Source of the DNA: Saccoglossus kowalevskii
Taxonomy: Eukaryota > Hemichordata > Enteropneusta > Harrimaniidae
Direction of reading: 5' to 3'
Assembly (NCBI RefSeq): GCF_000003605.2
Contig: NW_003151758.1
Location: 278,090 to 312,031, forward strand
Length of the DNA stretch: 33,942 nucleotides
The notes under the pieces: generated by a model
What the model was told of the DNA's origin: nothing
The model's database searches: none
Seen by the model: only the letters and a program-made list of their open reading frames with translations
Shown: one piece after another, positions 10,071-20,900 of the stretch
Numbering within the stretch: the stretch's first letter is position 1
Layout of the letters: the number at the start of each line of letters is the position of its first letter
Translations under genes and position numbers: made by a program

Positions 10071-12639
10071 GGTGTTTTGATGTAAAAAACAATCTGTTGT
10101 ATATGCCACTTGGAACTCAAGTTTCAAGGACACGCTCGCGACAACCCCTCCGCTTTAATATGACGAGCAAAAAGAGAACTTTCAAAAATTTAACGGGGAC
10201 TGTGTGAACAATTGAGTAAAGTTATTGTAGCTAGTTCAGATCTGGAACTCAATGCGGTAGCAGAGAGCAAGTCGTCGAGCAGGGGCAGAAAAGTACTGGC
10301 TAAGATCAGAAATAGGTAGCCTCCATAGAGTACGTCCCATCATTGGATGCAGAGTCATTTGTAACCTCAATATAGTCTGTGGTCTTTCCAGATATCGTCG
10401 ACTGTATGAAACGGTACAACATATAGTGTCATTTGCAGGAGCCTTATACTTAAGCTGTTGACTGCTGAAAATGTCACTGAGGACTGACTAAATGTTAGTT
10501 TAACAGCTGTTGGTCAACGTCATTGGTAATGCAACAATAAACACATAGTTTCATATGTGTATCCGTTTACGAAAGATGTGCAATTTTAATTACTTTATGG
10601 GGGAACTGCCCTTGGGAACTTATCATCACCTTGTGATACAGACTCACAGTTGTTACCTTGGTAGTTGACAGTTACCATGGCTAATGTTGGGCCAAAAGTG
10701 TTAGAATGTAAATTAAACTAAAAGAGTGTCACAGTAGCAAAGGTCTGGTTCACACATGCATATTCTTACTCGAATCTCCAGTAGTAGTTATATTTCCCGT
10801 CAATTTACGGCTGATTGCACAACATTGTTTACACATGCTAATATAACCTGATTAATTATACTAAGTACAAAGTAAATGATGTTTATGTTATTTCTAGAAA
10901 GAATATTTTATTAATCGGTGCTTGAATGACTTCAATATCTAAGCAAACGAGTGATATTGTAATTATACACAGCTTTTATCGTGCATATTTTTATTGTTAT
11001 TGAAGCATGTATATTTCACGTCATTCTATGGCTAAATGCACCCCATTCATTTGCTTAATTGATTATATTATGAGGTATTTACGAGAAAACCGAAAAGTTT
11101 GCACGAAGACAGTACAGCGGGAGTATCGACCGACGCGCAGCTGTACTGTCTACTGTTAAACCCTGTTGGCGGCCATCTTTGTTTTTATTATTAGAAGACG
11201 TAATTGTTCCATATTTGGAATTTGCATTTCCTAATATAATAGAATGAAAATACCCCGTAAAATACCGCAAAATTACGGCACGCTGTAACTTATGGCGTTG
11301 GACATTTTTCAACATGCGATACGCGAGGCCAACAAAAACCGATAAATATACGCAGACAAAAGATAGATATGTAAATTAACCACAAAGTTGAGTCGAAGCA
11401 TTCACACAATGATTCGACATTGGATTGTGGGAAATCAAAATGTCGCACATCATTTGCACAATTAGGTTGATGCGCTAACTACACACTAAAGCTTACCTGG
11501 ATGTGCGCAACAATGGGCGATATTATTAATGCGAACATACTGTCCGAGCCATGCTATCACGTAATTATGGGTGTTCTGTATTCCAATTGTAATACGCCAA
11601 AATGATTGATTGCTTGTGACAAGGCTGATGGCCGGCGATGCGCTGTATTTTCCATCAAACAAGGCCTAGTTAAAATGAATAAATCACAACTGATTTTTTG
11701 TACATTGCCGATTTTTAAACAGGGAAGGAACGTTGTGTTTATTAGTTCATAACAACTTAGTTCTGAGAAACCCAGTAAATGATTATTGTTAAGTCCAAAA
11801 ACAAAACAAAAATCAGTAAACTGGCACCGTTCCAGTAAATGGGCAATGTTGAGAACAATGTAACTACAGTTACTGTTTAGAAATATGAAAAAAATACTTT
11901 TCTAGTAAATGTTGAACAAAAACACCATCCACACTCGAAGGCGAGCTGAATGTTAATACAAATATCTCTAAAGTCGTTAAGGTATCTTTGAACCGGGCGA
12001 AACTAAATACACATTGATTTTAAATGTGGTCTCTTAATGAATGAAGCTGGATGAATTATTCAATATGGATGTAACAGATTATAAGAAACAATGAAAAATT
12101 ACGCACTATGCAAGTGGACAATTAGTCTAAAACAATATACAAGAAGGGCGAAGTTGCTGAACACAGAATATTCACATGTGCTGCTAGCAGACTCGATTAT
12201 ATTATTATAATATTTTCTGGATTGTGTACAAAATTTCCCCCTTTTTCTCTGTGTCGTATTCTAAATGAAATTCCCAGCATAGGTTCTGCTTTTATAAGAT
12301 CAATCAATATTGGCGAAATGTGGTCCCGGTTGTCATGGAAACAACAATTTCGGGAATGATTGACTATTTATAACTCAAACAGTTATTGATTGATTCTCAA
12401 TTCTCAGGAGAGACTTCACCTTGCAAACAAGTTTCAATCGATTATATTTTGCAAGAGATATACATCTGGTTGTCATGGAAACAATTATTTATAACCAAAA
12501 GATAAAGTCGGTAAGATGTTGCTTGAAATTTGAATCGCGTTGCCATAGAAACAACCAAATAAAAAAGACAAAATCTGAATCTATTTACTTCAGAGCTTCT
12601 TCTCCATTATTTACAAGCATATTGATATCCATTACCTAA
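10071..12639. other. Noncoding, repeat-rich interval
   Basis: No coding exon recognised on either strand. It contains weak tandem repetition around 11770-11910 (CCAGTAAATG-type blocks every 60-70 bases). At 12328, 12467 and 12538 there are three spaced copies of GTTGTCATGGAAACAA or a one- or two-base variant. The motif resembles an RFX/X-box half-site pair (GTTGCCATGGAAAC), but it probably spread as part of a repeat. Confidence 0.5.
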
Positions 12640-12738
12640 CTTGTACGTTACATGTACGGCGTATTTGTATTCATTTACTAAAAACTCGTACGTTACAAGT
12701 ACGTTTTATTGGTATTCATTTACTAATAACTTGTACGT
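12640..12738. repeat. 45-bp tandem repeat, left border of the mobile element
   Basis: Two full units and one partial: CTTGTACGTTACATGTACGG... at 12640, CTCGTACGTTACAAGTACG... at about 12686, CTTGTACGTTTC at about 12730. Each full unit ends in TATTCATTTACTA. The same blocks recur at 14655-14697. Confidence 0.7.
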
Positions 12739-12811
12739 TTCCCCCAGGATGTGGAATTTCCAGTTCGGGCATGGTTTCAGTGTTATCTACATTTAGGATG
12801 GTATCATTTAA

Positions 12812-13331
12812 ATTACTGATGCAGTAGATGAGGAAGATCTTACTGATGCTCTAGATAACCATCAATGCCGAAAGTTGCCCAGTGCTGATAATATGCGTGA
12901 AATTATTTTAGAGATTGCTCACAAAGAGATTATACAGGAGCCTATGTTTTTTGCAGACTGTTGGAGAAAAATACTTCTACCATTTGTAGCGACAATATCT
13001 ACAATTTATATGAGAACAAAAAACCCACCCCAAAGAAAGTTATAAAGCCGTTACAGTTTTCATACCAAATGAATACAGAAGAAAGGACAGGGGGCATTTA
13101 CAGAGGTATATACGTGAAATTGATGGATCATTGTTGAAGAGCTTTCTACGTTTCATTACTGGATCTGATCTGATATCAATTGTCAAGCTGTCTGGTATAA
13201 GCCGTCGTCCAGTAGCACATACCTGCTCAAATGTACTGGAACTGCCTTCATCATATGACAACTATCCAGACTTTAGAGCCGAATTCAACACCATTTTGAA
13301 TGCTGGTGTTTGGCTGAAGGACATAATTTAG
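12812..13331 (+). pseudogene. HECT E3 ligase-like fragment, frameshifted
   Basis: Two reading frames carry one protein-like remnant. The first (12812 to about 13043) contains R-E-I-I-L-E-I-A-H-K-E-I-I-Q and D-C-W-R-K-I-L, then ends in a stop near 13042. The second (about 13041-13331) contains L-L-K-S-F-L-R-F-I-T-G-S and then R-P-V-A-H-T-C-S-N-V-L-E-L-P. The H-T-C with the following L-x-L-P matches the active-site region of HECT ubiquitin ligases, where the cysteine takes ubiquitin. The second frame ends at a TAG after V-W-L-K-D-I-I, a usual C-terminal length for HECT-like transposon-associated proteins. A frameshift separates the two parts and an upstream stop (12809) truncates the N-terminus, so it cannot work as read. 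Confidence 0.62.
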
Positions 13332-14349
13332 AAAGAGAAAATGTTCAGTTGCATTGCACAGAAAGTTCATTTTCACTTGCTATTCTTGTGATGTAATTGC
13401 TTGTATTTGGCATATTTCTTTGCCTGTTGTTTGTTTTACCCACATATATCCGATTGTTCAGTTCAAGAGGCAGTCATTAATGCCCTATTTATGTCATTTA
13501 TCAGTAATCTCGGAGGCATGAGAATAATGCTATCAACACTAGAGCAGTTATAACAGTTACATTTCAAAATACTGTTGCGTTGTGTTACATAAAACGTTTA
13601 TAAATCACATACTTTGCTATCATTGACCATTAGTATTAAAGGAAAGGAGCATGTCTTACCGTTTTTTCTATTATAAATCCTGTTTTATCTACTAATACTA
13701 TGTTGTTCGTTTCTCCTGTTGTTATGGTATTAAATTTCAGTGACTATTACATATATACATATGTCTTGGATCAGACGTTCAGTTTTAGCTGCGTTGACCA
13801 CATGTACTTGTTACTGTGTACTCTGCTAAATGAGTCACTGAATTAACAAACATTGTTGTTTTGATATTCAAGTGTTATTTTCTTTATTAATACAAATGAA
13901 ATATTCGTAATTCATCGTTTCCAATTGCGTTAGTCAGGGATGCAATCTCATATCTAAATTTGCTAAAATTCACCCCATGCTACTTTCAAATTAATTAAAC
14001 TCTCAATCGACATTTGTCTGCAATTATTATAAATTTTTACCCACGGTGTTTATGAATATTTGTTCAAATCACACAGTATATCATGATGAATATAACAATT
14101 TATTCAAATCAAAGGTGAATATTTACCAAAAAAAATACTAACCTCAAATACATAAGTTTTTATATGCATTTACATCAAAGTAGACTACGGATATCAACGT
14201 GTATGAATGACCACAACATCTACTCCGTCATTCTCTTTTGAACAAACGCCATGTTACCAAATTAATATATCAAGGGTTCTACAATTTTTCCAAACACAAC
14301 ATGATTATAGTATCGTCAAGCCAGGGCCTGTACGATATCAGTGCGCAGG

Positions 14350-14669
14350 TCAATGTATAGTTCGGCAGCTTGATATGCATCTGTTGATTTCCATCATAAT
14401 TATGCAACACAATTCAAAAATATTTTCTTCACAAGGATATGCGCCTTTAAACGTACACTTCTCTTTACATGCCTCGATTTCGGTTTCCGACACAGGCAAG
14501 GAGAAATCTTCAGCTCCCAAAAGTTGTGGACAACTAAAAAGCATAATCTCGGCCGACCATTCGGAACAATTTGGTTGCGTGTTGGACGCGTCCTATGTGC
14601 GTTCCACACTGAAACTACCTCGTCCAATTCTTCCTGGAAAATAGTTAAAGACGCTGTATTGGTATTCAT
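14350..14669 (-). pseudogene. Integrase-like transposon protein fragment, frameshifted
   Basis: Reading minus from 14669, one frame gives E-E-L-D-E-V-V-S-V-W-N-A-H-R-T-R-P-T-R-N and then P-N-G-R-P. The likeness continues in the next frame (14544 to 14350) with L-G-A-E-D-F-S-L-P-V-S and E-I-E-A-C-K-E-K-C-T-F. This resembles the C-terminal end of integrase-core (rve/DDE-like) proteins common in aquatic animal genomes, where W-N-x-H-x-I-R-P-S-R-N is a recurrent motif. The remnant is frameshifted and its N-terminal catalytic part is absent, cut at the right-hand border repeat. Recognition is from memory of the family. Confidence 0.55.
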
Positions 14670-14740
14670 TTACTTGTTTGTTACAAGTACGTTGTGTTGG
14701 ATTGCCTATTATTGCATAGCAATGTTTGCATTAAGCATCC

Positions 14741-14800
14741 TACTCTCCCCAACTCTCCCACCCTACCCTTCCCAACTTTCCACAACCCTACTAAGTATTT
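14741..14800. repeat. CCCTTCCCAACTCTCCCAC-type minisatellite, first block
   Basis: Pyrimidine-rich units of about 20 bases (CCCAACTCTCCCACCCTACC). It is followed by CTAAGTATTTACATGTCTAT (14791-14810), a sequence also found after the second minisatellite block at about 16242-16262. This places it at the start of the first copy of a tandem duplication. Confidence 0.75.
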
Positions 14801-14811
14801 ACATGTCTATC

Positions 14812-15331
14812 NNNNNNNNNNNNNNNNNNNNNNNNNNNNNNNNNNNNNNNNNNNNNNNNNNNNNNNNNNNNNNNNNNNNNNNNNNNNNNNNNNNNNNNNN
14901 NNNNNNNNNNNNNNNNNNNNNNNNNNNNNNNNNNNNNNNNNNNNNNNNNNNNNNNNNNNNNNNNNNNNNNNNNNNNNNNNNNNNNNNNNNNNNNNNNNNN
15001 NNNNNNNNNNNNNNNNNNNNNNNNNNNNNNNNNNNNNNNNNNNNNNNNNNNNNNNNNNNNNNNNNNNNNNNNNNNNNNNNNNNNNNNNNNNNNNNNNNNN
15101 NNNNNNNNNNNNNNNNNNNNNNNNNNNNNNNNNNNNNNNNNNNNNNNNNNNNNNNNNNNNNNNNNNNNNNNNNNNNNNNNNNNNNNNNNNNNNNNNNNNN
15201 NNNNNNNNNNNNNNNNNNNNNNNNNNNNNNNNNNNNNNNNNNNNNNNNNNNNNNNNNNNNNNNNNNNNNNNNNNNNNNNNNNNNNNNNNNNNNNNNNNNN
15301 NNNNNNNNNNNNNNNNNNNNNNNNNNNNNNN
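14812..15331. other. Assembly gap (520 N)
   Basis: Run of N. From the flanking sequence the gap should contain satellite units like those at 16260-16810. Confidence 0.99.
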
Positions 15332-15490
15332 GGGATTTAAACCAAACTAATCAGTGCTGCGCATTATTCCAGAGCAACTATGTACCAAGTTTCATTGAAA
15401 TCTGTTTAATAGTATATGAGAAACAAGTGAAAATGCTTACAATTGGCTAATTAGTATGTGAATTAGGTAATTAATATGTACGGATTTCAA
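15332..15490. repeat. Satellite unit, first duplication copy
   Basis: Matches the last complete satellite unit at about 16815-16951 almost base for base (GAGCAACTATGTACCAAGTT through TTAATATGTACGGATTTCAA). Confidence 0.8.
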
Positions 15491-15848
15491 CCTGATTATA
15501 AGTGCATGTTGTTGGCGAACTTTTGAACTTGAATGAATGTTTCAATACAACACTCTTTTCACTTGTAATTTTGAATAAAACACAGGATTGCAGGATTTGC
15601 TCTTCATTTGTCTTCATCAACAGCTGTTGCCATACTTTGGCATTCTGTGGATTATGCGACCGATTAAAGTTAAACTCGAAGTCGATAGTTGACTCATGGT
15701 GCCACCTTTCCATTGTTAAGGTTATTCAACGTTTTCAACTTTTCCATTTTGATGTTATACCATAAACCATGCGTATTTCAGTAGCCAAAATTGTCATTAT
15801 TATATTATCGTTTTTTTCAGCAACCGCTGAATTATATTCTGAAAAACC
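15491..15848 (+). repeat. Duplicate of the sulfatase promoter and exon 1 start
   Basis: Near-identical to 17242-17741 apart from the MITE-like insertion in the latter and small indels (this copy has about 12 extra bases after AAGTGCATGTT). It ends abruptly at GAAAAACC, where minisatellite begins. It gives an uninterrupted comparison for the second copy. Confidence 0.85.
15769..15848 (+). pseudogene. Truncated sulfatase first exon
   Basis: ATG at 15769 opens a clean signal peptide (M-R-I-S-V-A-K-I-V-I-I-I-L-S-F-F) that runs in frame, through seven T residues, into S-A-T-A-E-L-Y-S-E-K-P, the start of the mature sulfatase. After GAAAAACC the sequence changes to minisatellite and the frame hits TAG within about ten codons. 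The catalytic core is absent. The value of this copy is that it shows the undisturbed signal-peptide frame, which the full-length copy has lost by one T. Confidence 0.75.
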
Positions 15849-15975
15849 CTTCTCAACTCTCCCACCCTAGCCTTCCCAACTTTTCCACCCTACCTTCCCA
15901 ACTTTTCCACCCTACCTTCCCAACTCTCCCACCGTACGCTTCCCAACTTCCCCATCCTACCCTTCCCAACATCAT
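15849..15975. repeat. Minisatellite, second block
   Basis: About six units of CTTCCCAACTTTTCCACCCTA-type sequence with variants. It lies exactly at the breakpoint of the truncated exon copy and resembles the block at 14741-14790. Confidence 0.85.
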
Positions 15976-16039
15976 TAAATTCATTAAAACAATTATAAAT
16001 ATTTAATGAAATAATGACCATATTTGACTTCATATTTTG

Positions 16040-16951
16040 GTCATATATCTAGACAAACCAGATACATGAAACTAATAACAGGTAATTAATATGCATAGAT
16101 TTCAACCCTGAAGTAATCAGATCTGTGGATATCTAAAAGCACCTAATAGTTTTATTACTAAGCGCCTATAATTATTGGTTAATTTATGCAAATTAAGTAA
16201 TTAGTAAGCTCAGAATTAAACCCTAAACTGAACATGTATATCCCTAAGTATTTACATGTCTATTTACCAAGTTTCATCAAATCTGATGTGTGGTTGGAAT
16301 ATTGGTGTAAAGCTAATATGCAAATCAGTCAATTAATATGCATGGTTCAACCGGATTTTTATCAGGTCTTAGTATTATCCTAAAGTGTCTATGTACCATG
16401 TTTCATTAAAATCTGTCTAATGGTATACGAGGAACAGTGAAAATGCTTAAAAAAGTCTAATTATTATGCTAATTAAATCATTGATTTAACAGATTTAAAC
16501 CAAAACTAATCAGTGCTGCGCATTATCCCAGAACATCTATGTAGCAAGTTCGATTGAAATCTGTCTAATGGTATATGAGAAACAGTTAACATGTTCAAAA
16601 TTGACTAATTAATATACTAATTAGAAAATTAATATGCACGGGATTCAAACCAAAACTAATCAACACTGCGTATTATCCCTTAACTATCAAGTTTCATTGA
16701 AATCTGTTTAATACTAACAGCACATGAAAACAAGTGAAAATGTTTTAAAATGGCTAAATAATATGCAAATTAGGTGATTAATATAGACGGATTTCAAGCA
16801 AAAAATTATCAGGTCTGTGCATTATTCCAGAGCAACTATGTACCAAGTTTCATTGAAATCTGTTTAATAGTATATGAGAAACAAGTGAAAATGCTTACAA
16901 TTGGCTAATTAGTATGTGAATTAGGTAATTAATATGTACGGATTTCAACCT
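16040..16951. repeat. Satellite array, unit about 150 bp
   Basis: Roughly six diverged units. Each carries a form of CTATGTACCAAGTTTCATTG, then TCTGTCTAATGGTATATGAG, then CTAATTAATATGC, then GATTTAAACCAAAACTAATC. Unit starts lie near 16380, 16520, 16670 and 16815, with two poorer units before them. One related piece lies at about 1175-1205 in reverse orientation. Confidence 0.8.
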
Positions 16952-16983
16952 AAAACTGAGCATCACCCCTTAGCCTCTTTTTT

Positions 16984-17001
16984 AGTTTTTAATTAAAAAC
17001 T
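16984..17001. repeat. 18-bp perfect palindrome
   Basis: AGTTTTTAATTAAAAACT is its own reverse complement. It lies between the satellite and the CA repeat, in the segment absent from the first duplication copy. Confidence 0.9.
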
Positions 17002-17033
17002 GATCATTGGTACTTGAGATATCAATGGAACAG

Positions 17034-17036
<3 letters not shown>

Positions 17037-17114
<78 letters not shown>
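17037..17114. repeat. (CA)39 microsatellite
   Basis: Uninterrupted dinucleotide run of 78 bases, followed by TATGCACAGACACACA. It lies in the approximately 290-base segment that the first duplication copy lacks. Confidence 0.99.
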
Positions 17115-17117
<3 letters not shown>

Positions 17118-17392
17118 GCACAGACACACATAAGCACTACGATCCGAGCAAAACTCAAATTAATTTGATAAATTTAATAACCGATCTATATATTTCTGTA
17201 AATGTTCTAATCAGCCATATATATGTGCAGCGTGGTCGGCACCTAATTATAAGTGCATGTTTTGAACTTGAATGAATGTTTCAATACATCACTCTTATCA
17301 CTTGTAATTTTGAATAAAACACAGAATTGCAGGATTTGCTTTTCAATTGTCTTCATCAACAGCTGTTGCCATACTTTGACATTCTGTGGATT

Positions 17393-17551
17393 CGGGGCTA
17401 ATCTGCACTGGCTCGGAAGGTTGCAAATGATTAGCTAGTTTGAATTTCTAATTTGCATAACATTACTGAGAATGAACGTGCATTCAACGCCACAAGTTTT
17501 TTGTTTTTTTAGCCAATCAGAATTCATCTTCCGAGCCAGTGCAGATCAGCA
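17393..17551. mobile_element. MITE-like insertion with terminal inverted repeats and 7-bp target duplication
   Basis: The 23-base ends at 17397-17419 and 17528-17550 are inverted repeats with one mismatch (left end begins GCTAATCTGCACTGGCTCGG). The element is flanked by GTGGATT at 17386-17392 and 17552-17558. The duplicated copy at 15491-15848 has a single GTGGATT and no insert, so it is an empty site. It is too short to code for anything. Confidence 0.88.
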
Positions 17552-17660
17552 GTGGATTTGACTTGACTGGAAGTAGATAATTGACTTATGGTGCCACATT
17601 TCCATTGTTAAGGTTATTCAACGTTTTCAACTTTTCCATTTTGATGATATACCATAAACT

Positions 17661-17919
17661 ATGCGTATGTCAGTAGCCAAAATTGTCATTATTATATTAT
17701 CGTTTTTTTTCAGCAACCGCTGAATTATATTCTGAAAAACCGCATATCGTATTTTTTGTGGTTGATGATTTAGGGTGGAATGATGTTGGTTATCACAATT
17801 CAAACATAAAGACGCCTACCATTGATATGCTCGCCAGGAGTGGTGTAAGACTGAATAACTATTATGTTGCTAGTCACTGCGTTCCATCGCGAAATATGCT
17901 GATGTCTGGTAGACATGTG
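17661..17919 (+). CDS. Sulfatase exon 1: signal peptide, metal site and formylglycine motif
   Basis: ATG at 17661 begins M-R-M-S-V-A-K-I-V-I-I-I-L-S-F-F, but eight T residues (17703-17710) shift the frame, and it then stops at TGA (17721-17723). The mature frame reads A-E-L-Y-S-E-K-P-H-I-V-F-F-V-V-D-D-L-G-W and continues to C-V-P-S-R-N-M-L-M-S-G-R. The truncated duplicate at 15769 has seven T and no shift. Alternatively the T-run plus CAG (17711-17713) could be a splice acceptor for an unseen upstream exon. Donor GTG|GTAAGT, phase 0. Confidence 0.8.
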
Positions 17920-20900
17920 GTAAGTAATTAATAATTATAATATTTTAGCTTGGTCCTCGTATCAATATGTAAATTTCTGTGCAGAAATAAGTTTTTTGTT
18001 GAGACGGAAAATTATCGTGTGCGTGAATCGTGAAATATTCACAACTTAGTAATATTTTCATCTATTTTCAATTTGACAATATGGCAAACTTGAAAATATC
18101 CAAAACGAAAGAGCGAGGAGTGCCTGTAACCTTATGTGGCCTAATAGCCATCTTTCCGCCCGAGCATATATCATTGAACAGCGACACGTGTTAATTTCCT
18201 CTCGCACAGCACATTAACTATGTTCCACTGTACACACTGACCAATGTATTTCTGTGTATGTAACTGTGTTCACTGCACCTTATTGAAATCTACTGACTAT
18301 TGATAAAACCATTAATAAAGACCATTAATAAAACATATTTCAAGCACGAACTTTTCCAAATGTTTGCAGGATAAAATAACATGTTGGTGAGTGATTAAAT
18401 TACATATATTTATTGTTGTGTAATGTTGAAAGTCTAAGAAGGGACAAGTTCGGCAAACACATTCGGAACAATATTCGGAAAACTACGTCGATATTTTAGT
18501 TGTTTCGCGCGGGAACCTGGCAAGATTGCGTCAACTCGTCGCTGGTAACACAGCGAACATTTTGATACGTAAACAAACTTGGACCGAGGTCGGCAAATAA
18601 GTATCCGATATTAAAGACGATGTTGTCAATAAACCACGATTTTGACAAGTAAGCTCCCGAATTCGAAACGACAAAAACATTATTAGCTGTATGACAATTA
18701 TTCATCTAGGCTGTGCCTCGGTTATTACCTTAAGATTTAAATTAAGTTGATACAATCAAATAAGAATAACCAACCATAAGGTTGTACCACTCGATTTTGA
18801 CATTTTACTCCCACTCCACATTAAGTCGTCGTTAAATTATACGTTGTATATGTCGTGCAACTGACCCAAATCTCGCGGCATACTCGCCTATGGGTGGCTG
18901 GTTATTCCTTAAATATATATATTTAATTTATGTAACTATATAAACAAGTAACATATGATTTATTTCCTTTTTACTATAAGATTGACATTGGTCTACAGCA
19001 TGGCGAAATCAAACAATATCCCAGGGGCTTACCGCTGGACGAGATTACTATTGCAGATAAGTTAAAAGAGGCTGGATATGCAACTCATCTCATTGGAAAA
19101 TGGCATTGTGGGTGTTATTCGAAGTACTCTCTGCCACATAACAGAGGATTTGACACATTTTTCGGTGAGCATATAGATATAATCATTCCATTCACTAATA
19201 CACAATTCAGTAGCAAAACAATGTTTTTGGGCATGCTATATTCCTATTCAAGTGTTTTAAATACAATTGCAGTTCTATAGCTTCCATCAATTCAACTAGA
19301 ATATTAGTGTATGTATGCGTGCACACCTGTATATAAAAAGATCACAAATGTGTGGTTACAACCTGTAATGAATAGCAATAACTTGTGTGCATTAGGTGAT
19401 TGGCGAATAGAACTAATTGTGAAACTATATGAAAATTACAAGTGTCTGATACTTATCATACTCTTTATCATTGGCTTCTTTTGAGACTTCATGCACAATT
19501 TTATATCCCCCCCCCCCCCTCCGCCAAAAAAAACGTGTTCATCAATAACTATTGTTAAGCATATTTTAGTAAGGACCGTGCACATCTGTAGAAATGCACT
19601 GAGTGCTACATTGATTGCAGAAGGTGTCCTTGGTCCCATTTGTACAAACCCGATTATTCTACTATATAATCTTGATAATCTATATAATCAATTCCTAAAA
19701 AAAGTGAACGATATTGCACATAATAACTAATACATTCAATGTGTTTATATAATCTAATGAATTGGATTCTAGAAAATTAATACTCATATGTTTTGTTTTG
19801 TATTTATTCTTGGAATTTTAATCAGCACAGGGTTATTCATAGATTCTTTACTCATTCATATTCCGAAACGTGGTTTTTCTAGGCTACCTTGGCGCATCGG
19901 ACGATCACTATACGCATATGGTACGTGGCTTATCAGACTTAAGATTGAATGATGATTGTGTGGGTTACAAATATTTTGGTGATTTCTCAACAATTATGTA
20001 TGCAAATGAAGCAAAGAATATAATAGCTCAGCACGACCAAAATAAGGTAACTCTTTGCATTTGAAGGCAGTAGATAGTACTGTTTTGCTCTTCCCTATTG
20101 AACGGCCAGCTACCTTTCAATAGTGGACGGTGTTTGTCCAGCATTTACTAGAAAAGAACGTTTTTTTGCTCTAAACAGTATCCGTTTACTAGTTTCTCAG
20201 TTCTCAAAATGCATATTTCATAGGAGAGAACTGTTTTTTTACCAGTAGGTTGCTATCACATGACTCAACCGAAGAGCATAACGCATACTTCAATCACTAT
20301 TAAAAAAGATGCATTTTTAAGTGACTACATTCTTGATTTGAACCAACGATTTTCAGATGGAAGAGCTGTGTCAATGCATGGTCAACCGCAATAATCTACC
20401 TTTGATCCGCCAAAATATTTTTTATAATTAATATTAATATATTCATAAAACTCCTTAATCCAACTCAAATAATTAATTTTTTGTTGCAACAGTATCATTT
20501 CATTATCTTCTGTTCAAATATGTTGTCAAATGTATGAGTTCTTGATCCATAAAAAATAATCCAACCGTCTTATAAACCACCTGTCTATTAAGACAATTTA
20601 AATGAAGTCTCTTGGGTGGTCGCTAGTTTGATATACATGTATATGTATTTATTTTTTCAAGTTTTACCATTGAGGGCGCTATTTAGTTTGTATTACACTT
20701 CGTTATTTCTCCTGATCTGTTCTGATATTGTAGACATTTATTTCAACAGAATTTAGGATATTTAATTTACGTATTAATTTTAATGAAATTGAGAAACAAT
20801 GTGTAACGCCAAGAATATTACACAAACAAGATGGTAGAGTTTAATGCAATGTCCTGTTCTTTTTATTTCTGGACCAGTGTAAACAAAAGCAAAAAAAAAA

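Larger units (their letters stand above)
12640..14700. mobile_element. Decayed transposon with HECT-like and integrase-like fragments
   Basis: About 2.06 kb bounded on the left by roughly 2.3 copies of a 45-bp repeat (12640-12738) and on the right by another copy in the same orientation (about 14655-14697). Shared blocks are TTGGTATTCATTTACT and GTTACAAGTACGTT. Inside are two broken coding remnants that converge: a HECT-like fragment on plus and an integrase-like fragment on minus. Between them, 13332-14349 has no recognisable coding. HECT-like and integrase-like genes of these types are, from general knowledge, common in repeat-derived loci of marine invertebrates; whether both belong to one element is inference from the shared borders. 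Confidence 0.5.

Noticed and set aside
14524-15450. 308-codon plus ORF across the gap
   Set aside because: Most of it is N; the flanks are an antisense shadow of the integrase-like remnant, minisatellite and satellite.
15791-16006. Proline- and serine-rich 71-codon ORF
   Set aside because: Produced by the pyrimidine-rich minisatellite after the broken sulfatase exon copy.
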